A DNA stretch of 52,698 nucleotides, from NCBI GenBank assembly GCA_964643725.1, contig CAZXTL010000011.1:1-52698 (forward strand), given 5' to 3'. A model generated the notes under the pieces. It worked only from the letters and a program-made list of their open reading frames with translations. It ran no database searches and was not told the DNA's origin. Shown here piece after piece: positions 25,612 through 34,272 of this stretch (positions are counted from its first letter, which is position 1; each line of letters starts with the position of its first letter). A program made the position numbers and the translations under genes. This DNA comes from DYQY01 sp964643725. Its GTDB lineage: Bacteria; Margulisbacteria; Riflemargulisbacteria; GWF2-35-9; DYQY01.

Positions 25612-28278
25612 CTAATTTAAAAGACTCCCAAAAGAAAAAAACAAAATAGCTTCTTTCTGTGAAGTTTTTGCGATACCAAGACCTAAGCTTATTGGATAAA
25701 AGTTGGAATACTCTCCTAGCATTTCAATAGAAGCACCATAAGACCAAAAAGGATTTCTCATAAAGTCTTCTCTAGTGTCTTTGGCGTCAGCAAGATCATA
25801 GAAAAAAATAAGACCAGTGTGTTTATGATACAGTCCAAACAAAGAAAGCTCATCTACTACTGCTATTGGTAGACGATATTCACAAGTAACTTTACCTAAA
25901 ATTCCTCCCTTAATGCTATCATTCATATCCAAACCTCTTACATAGGAAACGCCAGGTATCCCCAAAACTCTATAAGAAAAATCTTTACTATACGCTCCGA
26001 GAAAACCAAATTTGGTAACATGATTAGATTCAAATCCTGGAAGATATACCTGCAAGCTATTCATTACAGAAGCTCTTGAGTTCGTTCTACTTAAGTCAAA
26101 ACTCAATTGATTGATAAATCCCTTCTCATAAGAAATAGAATAAGGATACATCTCGATTGTTCCAATCAAATAAGTTAATGCATAAAAATTATGAATCAAC
26201 TTATCTTTTTCATAATAGTCTTTTACTCCTAAAAACAAACTCTGTTGTAATTTATCCTGCCTTATAGGAAACTGAAATCCTGTCATAAAATGGTCATTGT
26301 TTCCATCCTTAACAGAATTTAAAACAAAATTTGGATAAATAGAACTATTCACATATTGAATATTAAAATACTTATTAAAATTTGAACTATAAAAATTCAT
26401 CAATAAACTATTAAACTCTAAAGCATCAGCTAAATAAGTACTAAATCCTACTTCTGAACCATAATTATCTGCATAAAAATAAGGGTAAAGATACATCATC
26501 TTAAGCGACCAAATATTATAATCAGTTGCTGTTTTAATAGGCTCTTTATTCTTTTCAATTAACCATGAAGAACTAAAAACTTTCCTATAAGAATCTTTCG
26601 TTGTAACTTCTGACTGAATATTCTTCGTGCTCACCCATTTATATGCTGTTGTTGGAGCAAATATAGTCAAAAGGTCCTTGCGAGAAATAGAGGTATCCTT
26701 AAGGCTATTTACTGATACCAAATCCATACCTCGTGAAGTATAAGTTGAAAAAAAGATTGACCCATCAACTACTTGTGGTTCATAAACACCAGTTAAAACC
26801 TGTGTCTTCTGATAAATAGTGTCTTTTTTCTCATCATACCTAAATAATTGACTAAATCCCTCTTTGCTTGCTACAAACCAAATATCTTCTCCAACAAACA
26901 AAACATCTTTAATATCTCCTGAAACTATTTCTTTTCTCTTTTCTCCTTGTTGTAAGACCAAGGTCTTCTCATTTTTAATCTTTTCAATAAAGGCATATCT
27001 CTTCCCTGATTGACTTAAAGCAATGGCTTCCAATGCTTCAGTAACATACAACGGTGTCTTATCCCCATTTGTTTCACGAATAATGCTATCTTTACCCAAA
27101 TAATTCTTTATATACAAAATTCCATTATTGTTAATAGCAATATCCACAATTCCATCATCAATTACTTCTTCTTGTTTATTATTCAACCTAACTAATAAAA
27201 TTTTACTTTTATAAATATCAGGCAAAGCTATTCTAGTAAAATAAAGGTTATCATTGTTAATGCCGATTTTGGGTTCACTTAAAAGGCTGTTCTCGTAAAT
27301 GGTTTTACGTTCATTTCCATTAACAAGAATAATGCTCGCCGGACCTTTGAAATCGTTTAGATAAGCATAATAAACATCTTTGGTAAGGAATACAGTACCT
27401 CGTAGCTCTTGGTTACCACTAAATACCTTAGAAATCTTCTGTTCTTCTTTCATATTTATTAAATATAAATTTTTATAATTGTTTATAAACCTTAAGTATT
27501 CATCTTCCAACTTCAGCCCATAAATATAAAAAAATGCTTGGTCATAGGTAGCATCAACCTGACCAGCAAAATATCTATAAGACTCAATTAACTTCCCTAA
27601 CCCATATGTTTCTACTAAATAATCTACAAACTTTGCCCCAAACAAATAAGGCCCATGCCCCATTGGCCAGCGCACCATGCTCCGCTGGTACACCTGAGTT
27701 AATCTAGGAAAATCATCTTCTTTAGCAAACGCCATAAACTGCTCAGAAAAAGAAGAATTATATAGCCTTCCTCCATTAGAAATTTGTTTTTCGTTATAAA
27801 CAGCCATTCCCTCTACCATAAAATAAGGATACATCCAGCCTTTGGCCGTAGTTCTTTTCGCGAAGGCATAAAGCCCATCATTAATTGGTGACATCTGCAA
27901 ATGGATAATATGAGTAAGCTCATGGGTTATAAGATTATGCAGGTAAGGCTTAGAAAAAGGTCCTATCTGCGAAGACTGAACCTTTGCGGTATTAATCATA
28001 ATTGTATTTGCAAAAAAATTGGCATAATCCAAAACTAGATCAGAGGTATCATTGAATAATATATCAACTTTTTCTCTAGTACTATAACCAAGCTCAGAAG
28101 ATATCTTATCAAAAATTTCTTCAACTATATCATATGCCTGATCAGCTAAATATTTTGAATTTTCATTAAAAATCAATCTGAAATTTTTAGTCTCGTATTG
28201 ATACCATTTCACATCAGGACGAAATTCTCCTGCCATTAAAAAAGAAAAAACTAATAATATACTAAGAAATCGAAACAT
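25612..28278 (-). CDS. Outer-membrane protein: HExxH metalloprotease + beta-propeller + barrel
   Basis: An 888-residue secreted protein with signal peptide (RFLSILLVFSFLMAG). Residues ~25-270 form a gluzincin-type metalloprotease like the peptidase MA group: H119-E-L-T-H123, with E156 in MVEGMAVY as likely third ligand. Residues ~280-560 show repeated short strands with WVA/IALSQSGKRYAFIEK patterns, as in TolB/WD40-like propellers. The last ~300 residues are alternating aromatic and polar strands ending in ILFFSFGSLL, as in outer-membrane barrels. The combination suggests a surface protease anchored in the outer membrane. It lies 55 bases after leuA, and its stop abuts inverted-repeat element 2. 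Confidence 0.75.
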   Translation of the reverse strand: MFRFLSILLVFSFLMAGEFRPDVKWYQYETKNFRLIFNENSKYLADQAYDIVEEIFDKISSELGYSTREKVDILFNDTSDLVLDYANFFANTIMINTAKVQSSQIGPFSKPYLHNLITHELTHIIHLQMSPINDGLYAFAKRTTAKGWMYPYFMVEGMAVYNEKQISNGGRLYNSSFSEQFMAFAKEDDFPRLTQVYQRSMVRWPMGHGPYLFGAKFVDYLVETYGLGKLIESYRYFAGQVDATYDQAFFYIYGLKLEDEYLRFINNYKNLYLINMKEEQKISKVFSGNQELRGTVFLTKDVYYAYLNDFKGPASIILVNGNERKTIYENSLLSEPKIGINNDNLYFTRIALPDIYKSKILLVRLNNKQEEVIDDGIVDIAINNNGILYIKNYLGKDSIIRETNGDKTPLYVTEALEAIALSQSGKRYAFIEKIKNEKTLVLQQGEKRKEIVSGDIKDVLFVGEDIWFVASKEGFSQLFRYDEKKDTIYQKTQVLTGVYEPQVVDGSIFFSTYTSRGMDLVSVNSLKDTSISRKDLLTIFAPTTAYKWVSTKNIQSEVTTKDSYRKVFSSSWLIEKNKEPIKTATDYNIWSLKMMYLYPYFYADNYGSEVGFSTYLADALEFNSLLMNFYSSNFNKYFNIQYVNSSIYPNFVLNSVKDGNNDHFMTGFQFPIRQDKLQQSLFLGVKDYYEKDKLIHNFYALTYLIGTIEMYPYSISYEKGFINQLSFDLSRTNSRASVMNSLQVYLPGFESNHVTKFGFLGAYSKDFSYRVLGIPGVSYVRGLDMNDSIKGGILGKVTCEYRLPIAVVDELSLFGLYHKHTGLIFFYDLADAKDTREDFMRNPFWSYGASIEMLGEYSNFYPISLGLGIAKTSQKEAILFFSFGSLLN

Positions 28279-28333
28279 ATCTATTCCTAATTATGAGATA
28301 TTTTTTGACGACCAAAAGGTCAGATAAACTCAT

Positions 28334-29842
28334 TTATTTATAGTACAAAAACTTATTAATAGCGGAAAGGAATGCCTGAGCTGTAGAGACTAATACATCT
28401 GTATCAGAGCCTCTTCCAGTGTATACTTCGTTTCCTTCTTTAATCCTAACGGTTACTTCACCTAAAGCATCAGTTCCATCAGTTACGGCGTGAACGATGT
28501 ATTCCTGCAAATTAAATTTAATACCCACTAACTGTTCTATAGCATTATAAATAGCATCTACAGGTCCTGTTCCTACACAAGCATCCTCAAAAACATCACC
28601 TTCTTTAGTTGAAAGACGAACTGTAGCTGTAGGTTTTGTAGTATTCCCTGCAGTGACTTGAAGATACTCCAATTTGTATTTTTCTTCGAACTGAACTGTA
28701 TCATTTGATACTATTGACTCTATATCCTTATCTGAAACAACTTTCTTGTCATCCGCAAGTGCTTTGAATTTATTAAAACCCTTCTCTAGCTGTTCTTCAG
28801 TTAAATGGAATCCTAAATCTATCAATCTTTGCTTAAAGGCGTGTCTTCCTGAATGCTTACCTAACACTAACTCTTGCTCTCTAAGGCCAATCACCTCTGC
28901 ACTCATTATTTCATAAGTCATTCTATTCTTAAGAACTCCATCTTGATGAATACCTGCCTCATGCAAGAAAGCATTAGCTCCAACAATAGCTTTATTAGGC
29001 TGCACTTGCACACCAGTTATACTGCTAAGTAATTTAGATGTTCTATATATTTCTGTTGTTTTAACATTTGTTTTCTTTTGCAGAAACTCACTTCTGGTAT
29101 AAATAGCCATAACTACTTCTTCCAGTGATGCGTTGCCAGCTCTTTCGCCAATACCGTTGATGGCACATTCAACTTGTGTTGCACCATTTATTACGGCTGA
29201 AATACTATTTGCAACAGCTAACCCAAGGTCATTGTGACAATGTACACTTAAATCAACTTTATCAATACCTTCAGTGTTTAACCTAACATCTCTTATAAGT
29301 TCACCAAATTCATGAGGAAGTGTATATCCGACAGTGTCAGGAACGTTTATTACAACTGCTCCTGCCTTAATAACTTCTGAGAAAATCTTATACAAAAATT
29401 GCTTGTCACTTCGACCAGCATCCTCTGCTGAAAACTCTATTTCTTCACAAAATTTCTTAGCATATTTAACTGACTCTATAGCAATGGCTAAGACTTCATC
29501 CTCACTCTTGTTAAGCTTATACTTCATATGAAGAGGAGAAGTAGCTAAAAACACATGAATACGTGGTCGCTTAGAATGCTTAACTGCTTCCCATGCAGCA
29601 TCAATGTCTGCTTGCCTTGCTCTTGCTAAACTACAAATCGACGGACCTTTAACCTCTTTGGCTATTGTAGAAATAGACTCAAAATCTCCCTTAGAGGATA
29701 TAGCAAAACCTGCTTCAATGATATCTACGTTAAGATAGGCAAGCTGTTTAGCCATCTCTAGCTTCTCACCTATTGTCATAGAACAACCCGGAGATTGTTC
29801 TCCGTCTCTTAGCGTAGTATCAAATATCTTTACTACATCCAT
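28334..29842 (-). CDS. leuA: 2-isopropylmalate synthase
   Basis: First committed step of leucine synthesis: acetyl-CoA plus 2-oxoisovalerate gives 2-isopropylmalate. The TIM barrel has FDTTLRDGEQSPG at the start, HVFLATSP, the metal site SVHCHNDLGLAVAN, and GIGERAGNASLEE. The C-terminal regulatory LeuA dimer domain follows (ATVRLSTKEGDVFEDACVGTGPVDA, RGSDTDVLVSTAQAFLSA), where leucine binds. At 502 residues it is a standard bacterial LeuA1. It lies 9 bases after ilvC in an ilvBNC-leuA operon. Confidence 0.97.
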   Translation of the reverse strand: MDVVKIFDTTLRDGEQSPGCSMTIGEKLEMAKQLAYLNVDIIEAGFAISSKGDFESISTIAKEVKGPSICSLARARQADIDAAWEAVKHSKRPRIHVFLATSPLHMKYKLNKSEDEVLAIAIESVKYAKKFCEEIEFSAEDAGRSDKQFLYKIFSEVIKAGAVVINVPDTVGYTLPHEFGELIRDVRLNTEGIDKVDLSVHCHNDLGLAVANSISAVINGATQVECAINGIGERAGNASLEEVVMAIYTRSEFLQKKTNVKTTEIYRTSKLLSSITGVQVQPNKAIVGANAFLHEAGIHQDGVLKNRMTYEIMSAEVIGLREQELVLGKHSGRHAFKQRLIDLGFHLTEEQLEKGFNKFKALADDKKVVSDKDIESIVSNDTVQFEEKYKLEYLQVTAGNTTKPTATVRLSTKEGDVFEDACVGTGPVDAIYNAIEQLVGIKFNLQEYIVHAVTDGTDALGEVTVRIKEGNEVYTGRGSDTDVLVSTAQAFLSAINKFLYYK

Positions 29843-29851
29843 TATTAATAA

Positions 29852-30847
29852 TTAGTCCTTTTTAATCCAACTCATCATTGAACGAAGTTTTCCACCAACT
29901 TGTTCAATCGTTGAACCTTTTGCTTCTGCTCTTAAGGCATTAAGTTTTGGTCTTCCAGCTTTAGAATCAGCGATAAATTCTCTTGCAAACTCACCTTTTT
30001 GAATTCTTGTTAGAGCGTCTTTCATTGCCTTTCTAGTAGCATCTGTAACTATTAATGGTCCGACTGTTAGGTCACCATACTCTGCAGTATTAGAAATAGA
30101 ATGTCTCATCTTATCCATACCACCTTCATACATTAAATCCACAATAAGCTTAAGTTCATGTAAACACTCAAAATAAGCTATTTCAGGCTGATAACCAGCT
30201 TCTACTAAAGTATCAAAACCAGCTTTTACTAAAGCAGTTGTTCCTCCACAAAGAACACATTGCTCACCAAAAAGATCTGTTTCAGTCTCTTCTTTAAATG
30301 TTGTTGATAATACGCCTGCTCTTGCAGCGCCAATCCCTGATGCATAGGCTAATGCTATATCTTTTGCTTTACCTGAAGCATCCTGTCCAACTGCATATAT
30401 TGCAGGAACTCCAAACCCTTCTTGATAAACTCTTCTTACCATATGTCCAGGTCCTTTTGGTGCAACCATAATAACGTCAATATCCTTTGCTGGTTTAACA
30501 AATCCAAAATGAACATTAAACCCATGAGCAAATGCTAATACATTTCCTGCAACTAGGTTTGGAGCAATAGATTCATTATAAATATCTGCTGCATACTCAT
30601 CTGGAACAAGCATCATAACTAAATCTGCTTCCTTTGCTGCTTGATCTGGAGAAAGAACCTTAAGTCCTGCTTTCTTTGCCTTTTCAACTGAAGAAGAATC
30701 AGATCTTAATCCAACTCTTACGTCGAACCCACTATCTTGAAGATTAAGCGCATGAGCATGGCCTTGTGAACCATAACCTATAATCGCTATTTTCTTACCT
30801 TTTAATGCATTTTTATCGATATCCTTTTCATATAATACTACTGTCAT
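29852..30847 (-). CDS. ilvC: Ketol-acid reductoisomerase (class I)
   Basis: Converts acetolactate to dihydroxyisovalerate using NADPH and Mg2+. The N-terminal Rossmann motif is KIAIIGYGSQGHAHALNL, followed by VGLRSDSSS, where the arginine and serines fit NADPH preference. MVAPKGPGHMVRRVYQEG, DLFGEQCVLCGG and the C-terminal EAGYQPEIAYFECLHELKLIVDLMYEGG carry the metal-binding acids. The 331-residue length is that of the short class I enzyme. It sits between ilvN (18 bases) and leuA (9 bases). Confidence 0.97.
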   Translation of the reverse strand: MTVVLYEKDIDKNALKGKKIAIIGYGSQGHAHALNLQDSGFDVRVGLRSDSSSVEKAKKAGLKVLSPDQAAKEADLVMMLVPDEYAADIYNESIAPNLVAGNVLAFAHGFNVHFGFVKPAKDIDVIMVAPKGPGHMVRRVYQEGFGVPAIYAVGQDASGKAKDIALAYASGIGAARAGVLSTTFKEETETDLFGEQCVLCGGTTALVKAGFDTLVEAGYQPEIAYFECLHELKLIVDLMYEGGMDKMRHSISNTAEYGDLTVGPLIVTDATRKAMKDALTRIQKGEFAREFIADSKAGRPKLNALRAEAKGSTIEQVGGKLRSMMSWIKKD

Positions 30848-30865
30848 TTTTACTCTTTCTCCTTC

Positions 30866-31348
30866 CTAATTACCAGTACTTCGCTGTATTGCTACTGTAC
30901 CTGTTCTAACTATCTCTATTATCCCAAACTTTTTTAGTAGAGATAAAAAGCCTTCATTCTTTTCGTAATCACCAGTAATCTCAACTGTCATATTCTTTTC
31001 AGAAACATCTATAATCTTTCCTCTGAAAATATCTACAATCTCAATAACTTCAGATCTGGTGGTTACGCTAATGCTAACCTTAACAAGCAACATTTCTCTT
31101 TCAATATGTTTAACAGCTGTAAGATCTGCAACTTTATACGTATCAATTAATTTATAAAGCTGTTTGGTGATTTGTTCAATAATTAAATCTTCTCCGGTAA
31201 CTACCAGCGTTATTCTAGAAAATTCAGGTTTTTCTGTAACACCAACGGCTAAGCTATCTATATTAAAACCTCTTCTACTAAATAAGCTAGCTATTCTTGC
31301 TAAAACACCAGGCTTATTTTCAACAATAACGGATAATACGTGTCTCAT
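30866..31348 (-). CDS. ilvN: Acetolactate synthase small (regulatory) subunit
   Basis: Binds valine and confers feedback inhibition on IlvB. The first ~75 residues are an ACT domain (HVLSVIVENKPGVLARIASLFSRRGFNIDSLAVG), followed by the C-terminal ALS-ss domain (MLLVKVSISVTTRSEVIEIVDIFRGKIIDVSEKNMTVEITG). At 160 residues it is normal. Its ATG shares one base with the ilvB stop (TAATG), which couples their translation and keeps subunit ratios matched. Confidence 0.96.
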   Translation of the reverse strand: MRHVLSVIVENKPGVLARIASLFSRRGFNIDSLAVGVTEKPEFSRITLVVTGEDLIIEQITKQLYKLIDTYKVADLTAVKHIEREMLLVKVSISVTTRSEVIEIVDIFRGKIIDVSEKNMTVEITGDYEKNEGFLSLLKKFGIIEIVRTGTVAIQRSTGN

Positions 31349-33048
31349 TACATGCTACCCCTTTCGCCTATCATTTTATCAATCGCTACACCAACAGGAA
31401 CCATTGGGAAAACATTTTCATCCCTAGTAACTCTCATATCAACTACTACAGGTCCATTATGCGCCAAAGCTTTTTCTAAAATTGCTCTTACTTCTCCTGG
31501 CTTATTTGCCCTCAGACCTAAAACATTATATGCTTCTGCTACTTTAACAAAATCAGGTTGCATTCCTTCTAAGTCCGTAAAAGAATACCTTTTTGAGAAA
31601 AACAACTCTTGCCATTGTCTAACCATTCCTAACCACTGGTTATTTAGAATGATATTTTTTACTGGTATATTATAATAAGATACTGTTGATAATTCCTGTA
31701 TATTCATCTGAAATGACCCATCTCCAGCAATGTTAATTACAGTCGCTCCTGGATTGGCTACTTGTACACCCATAGCTGCAGGGAAACCATATCCCATTGT
31801 TCCTAATCCTCCTGAACTAATCCAGTGCCTTGGGTGTATGTGGTTAAGATACTGAGCGGCCCACATTTGATGCGTTCCTACTTCCGTAGTAAAGAAAGCT
31901 TCTCCTTTAGTAAGTTCATTAAGAACCTCAATAACATACTGAGGGCTAATTCCTTCTTTATCCATCTTATAGGCAAGTGGATATTCTAATTTTAACTTTT
32001 CAATAATCTTTAACCAGTCTTCTTTTGCTTCTAATACTTCTTCCTTTAGATATGCATTCATTTCTTTAAGAACTTCTTTGGCATCACCAACAATTGGAAG
32101 AATGCACTCTATACATTTGCCGATTTCTGCTGGGTCTATATCTATATGTATTACCTTGGCTTTAGGGGCAAACGTATCAAGACGACCTGTAATCCTGTCA
32201 TCAAACCTCATCCCAATAGCAATCAAGAGATCAGCCTCTTGAATTGCATAATTAGAATAAGCAGTCCCATGCATTCCAGGCATCTTTAAAGAATAATAAT
32301 CATTATAAGGATAAACACCTAAACCCATCATTGTAGTAGTAATAGGCATTTTTGTTAGTTTAATAAACTCTCTAAGTTCTTCTGATGCATTAGCAGCAAT
32401 AACTCCGCCACCCGCTAAAACGACTGGTCTCTTTGCTTCCATAATCATCTTAATGGCGTTCTTTATCTGTTTATCGCTACCTTTCATTGTTGGCTTATAA
32501 GAAGGCATATCTACTGTGTCTGGGTAATTAAAAACTGTTTTATTACCAGTAACATCTACTGGCAAGTCAACAAGTACAGGCCCTGGTCTTCCAGTTCTAG
32601 CAATATGAAAAGCCTTTTTAATTGTTCCTGCAAGGTCTTTAACATCTTTTACTAAAAAATTATGTTTTGTTATCGGCATTGTTATACCAATTATGTCTGC
32701 TTCCTGAAAAGAATCAGTTCCTATATCGCTAGTACCTACCTGCCCTGTAAAAGCAACCATAGGTATAGAATCCATATTGGCAGTCGCAATACCAGTTACT
32801 AAGTTTGTAGCACCAGGTCCAGATGTAGCTAAACATACGCCTACCTTACCTGTAGATCTAGCATAACCATCAGCAGCATGAGCAGCTGCTTGTTCATGTC
32901 TTACTAAATAATGTTTAATATCACTATCATAAATATCATCATATATATGAAGCACTTTGCCACCTGGGTATCCGAAAATATCCGTGACTCCTTCTTTTTT
33001 TAAGCTTTCTAAAAGTATTTTGGAACCCTTCATCTTCTCTGCTGACAT
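31348..33048 (-). CDS. ilvB: Acetolactate synthase large (catalytic) subunit
   Basis: ThDP-dependent condensation of pyruvate (with pyruvate or 2-oxobutyrate), the first shared step of valine, leucine and isoleucine synthesis. The catalytic glutamate lies in VRHEQAAAHAADGYAR, the FAD-associated region contains TGQVGTSDIGTDSFQE, and the ThDP/Mg motif is GDGSFQMNIQELSTV with NNQWLGMVRQWQE. The 566-residue length is typical. Start: GAGGAG about 8 bases before the ATG. It leads the operon ilvB-ilvN-ilvC-leuA. Confidence 0.97.
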   Translation of the reverse strand: MSAEKMKGSKILLESLKKEGVTDIFGYPGGKVLHIYDDIYDSDIKHYLVRHEQAAAHAADGYARSTGKVGVCLATSGPGATNLVTGIATANMDSIPMVAFTGQVGTSDIGTDSFQEADIIGITMPITKHNFLVKDVKDLAGTIKKAFHIARTGRPGPVLVDLPVDVTGNKTVFNYPDTVDMPSYKPTMKGSDKQIKNAIKMIMEAKRPVVLAGGGVIAANASEELREFIKLTKMPITTTMMGLGVYPYNDYYSLKMPGMHGTAYSNYAIQEADLLIAIGMRFDDRITGRLDTFAPKAKVIHIDIDPAEIGKCIECILPIVGDAKEVLKEMNAYLKEEVLEAKEDWLKIIEKLKLEYPLAYKMDKEGISPQYVIEVLNELTKGEAFFTTEVGTHQMWAAQYLNHIHPRHWISSGGLGTMGYGFPAAMGVQVANPGATVINIAGDGSFQMNIQELSTVSYYNIPVKNIILNNQWLGMVRQWQELFFSKRYSFTDLEGMQPDFVKVAEAYNVLGLRANKPGEVRAILEKALAHNGPVVVDMRVTRDENVFPMVPVGVAIDKMIGERGSM

Positions 33049-33076
33049 AAGCTTTTCTCCTCGAATATTTTAATTT

Positions 33077-33122
33077 ATTCTAACACAAATTAGCTAAAAG
33101 CTAAAAGCCAAAAGCTAAAAGC
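33077..33122 (-). promoter_or_regulatory. ilvB upstream region: candidate -10 and tandem words
   Basis: On the minus strand an extended -10 (TGT followed by TAGAAT, 33082-33077) lies ~25 bases before the ilvB ATG. Just upstream, the word AGCTTTT(A/G)GCTTTT repeats four times (33089-33122) with one change. The -35 is not clear. I see no T-box or leader peptide. Confidence 0.35.
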
Positions 33123-33132
33123 TTCCAACTCT

Positions 33133-33735
33133 TTATGAAGAGAAGGTTTCTGTAAGTTTATTTATTAATTTTTGTTTCAACTCTATTGGTTCTTTGATAA
33201 ACAAATTATTCTGTTGAATCAAAGCAAGTTTAGCCTTCTTTTGAGCACTACCTATAAGCTTTTCACCACATTTATCTACTAATTCATACTTGGCTGGATA
33301 ATTAATACAAATATCATTAATTCTCTTCTCTTGATATTCTTCTCTTGTAGACTTTGTTAATTGGCAATCTATTCCACACTCCATTAATACCTCAGAATAA
33401 ATAAGTGACAGTCTATAATAAAATGAAAGAAGAGACTGTTCAGTTAATAACATAGAAGGAACCACTAAGCTCCAAGAAAGACTTCCAGGACTATGAACAA
33501 CTAGCCCTCCACCTGTAGGTCTCCTCACAAATTCTGAGATATTAAGGCTCATATTTTCTCTTACTATCTTTATAACTTCATCTTCTTTTTGATTATAACC
33601 ATAGGTAACACAAGTATCTTTCCAAGAATATAAACGCAAAAAAACATTTTCACTGCATTGTTCCAAAAGATTTTTATCTTTCTGCATGTTCTCTTCAGCA
33701 GTAAGAACTTCATATCCATAATAAATAAAACTCAT
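33133..33735 (-). CDS. Lipoate-protein ligase / octanoyltransferase-like protein
   Basis: Attaches lipoate or octanoate to lysine on carrier proteins such as GcvH. The BPL/LplA fold is indicated by EENMQKDKNLLE, LRLYSWKDTCVTYGYNQ, the signature FVRRPTGGGLVVH, and the lysine in KLIGSAQKKAK. At 200 residues the accessory C-terminal domain of E. coli LplA is absent, as in LplJ/LipM-type enzymes. Proximity to the glycine cleavage genes strongly suggests GcvH as the target. Whether it uses lipoyl-AMP, free lipoate or octanoyl-ACP cannot be told. Confidence 0.88.
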   Translation of the reverse strand: MSFIYYGYEVLTAEENMQKDKNLLEQCSENVFLRLYSWKDTCVTYGYNQKEDEVIKIVRENMSLNISEFVRRPTGGGLVVHSPGSLSWSLVVPSMLLTEQSLLSFYYRLSLIYSEVLMECGIDCQLTKSTREEYQEKRINDICINYPAKYELVDKCGEKLIGSAQKKAKLALIQQNNLFIKEPIELKQKLINKLTETFSS

Positions 33736-33772
33736 AGGAACAATAATATTATTAAATTTAAGATATATCCAT

Positions 33773-34228
33773 CTATCGTTCTACAAAAATAACATTTGGT
33801 AATTCATTAAGCTCATCAGCAAGGTGGTCGCTCTGTTCTTCTGGCAAAAATGAAGTATCATACTGATTAGCGTTCTCGCTAGAAAAAGGCCAAAGTCCCC
33901 AGCCAGTTTTCTCTAGCAAAATTCCTCCCAGCCTCTCAAAAGCATCTCTTCCTCCAGCATTTTTGTAATCAACTGAATAAAATAAAGTAAAATACAAAGC
34001 ATCTTTGCTATCTATATCCTGACTCAACAAATCTTCACCTATCGCTCTTAAATGACAATGGTAGAAATCCTCTTCTAATCCCATGATAATGTGTCCATTA
34101 TATAAAATTCCAGCCAGTGAAATTTCATCTGTGCCACCAAAATATTCATTAGCTATGTCTTCTAAGGTAATCTGCCTATATGAAAAATCTAAACTATTAC
34201 TAGGCGTACTAACTATTTTTCTATTCAT
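33773..34228 (-). CDS. Unknown protein in the glycine cleavage cluster
   Basis: A 151-residue soluble protein that I do not recognise. It has no signal peptide or membrane segment. It is acidic, with a central stretch GILYNGHIIMGLEEDFYHCHLRAIGEDLL, an aromatic block ALYFTLFYSVDYKN, and GWGLWPFSSENANQYD. It lies 44 bases after gcvPB and 37 before the lipoate ligase, in the same orientation, so it is probably co-transcribed and may assist glycine cleavage or lipoylation. No catalytic motif is visible. Confidence 0.8.
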   Translation of the reverse strand: MNRKIVSTPSNSLDFSYRQITLEDIANEYFGGTDEISLAGILYNGHIIMGLEEDFYHCHLRAIGEDLLSQDIDSKDALYFTLFYSVDYKNAGGRDAFERLGGILLEKTGWGLWPFSSENANQYDTSFLPEEQSDHLADELNELPNVIFVER

Positions 34229-34272
34229 ATAAATATATCGGAACGATAAGGATATAATCCCAGAATAGCTAC

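Noticed and set aside
33049..33132. T-box or attenuator before ilvB
   Set aside because: Only 84 bases of AT-rich tandem words; no specifier stem, T-box sequence or leader peptide is visible.
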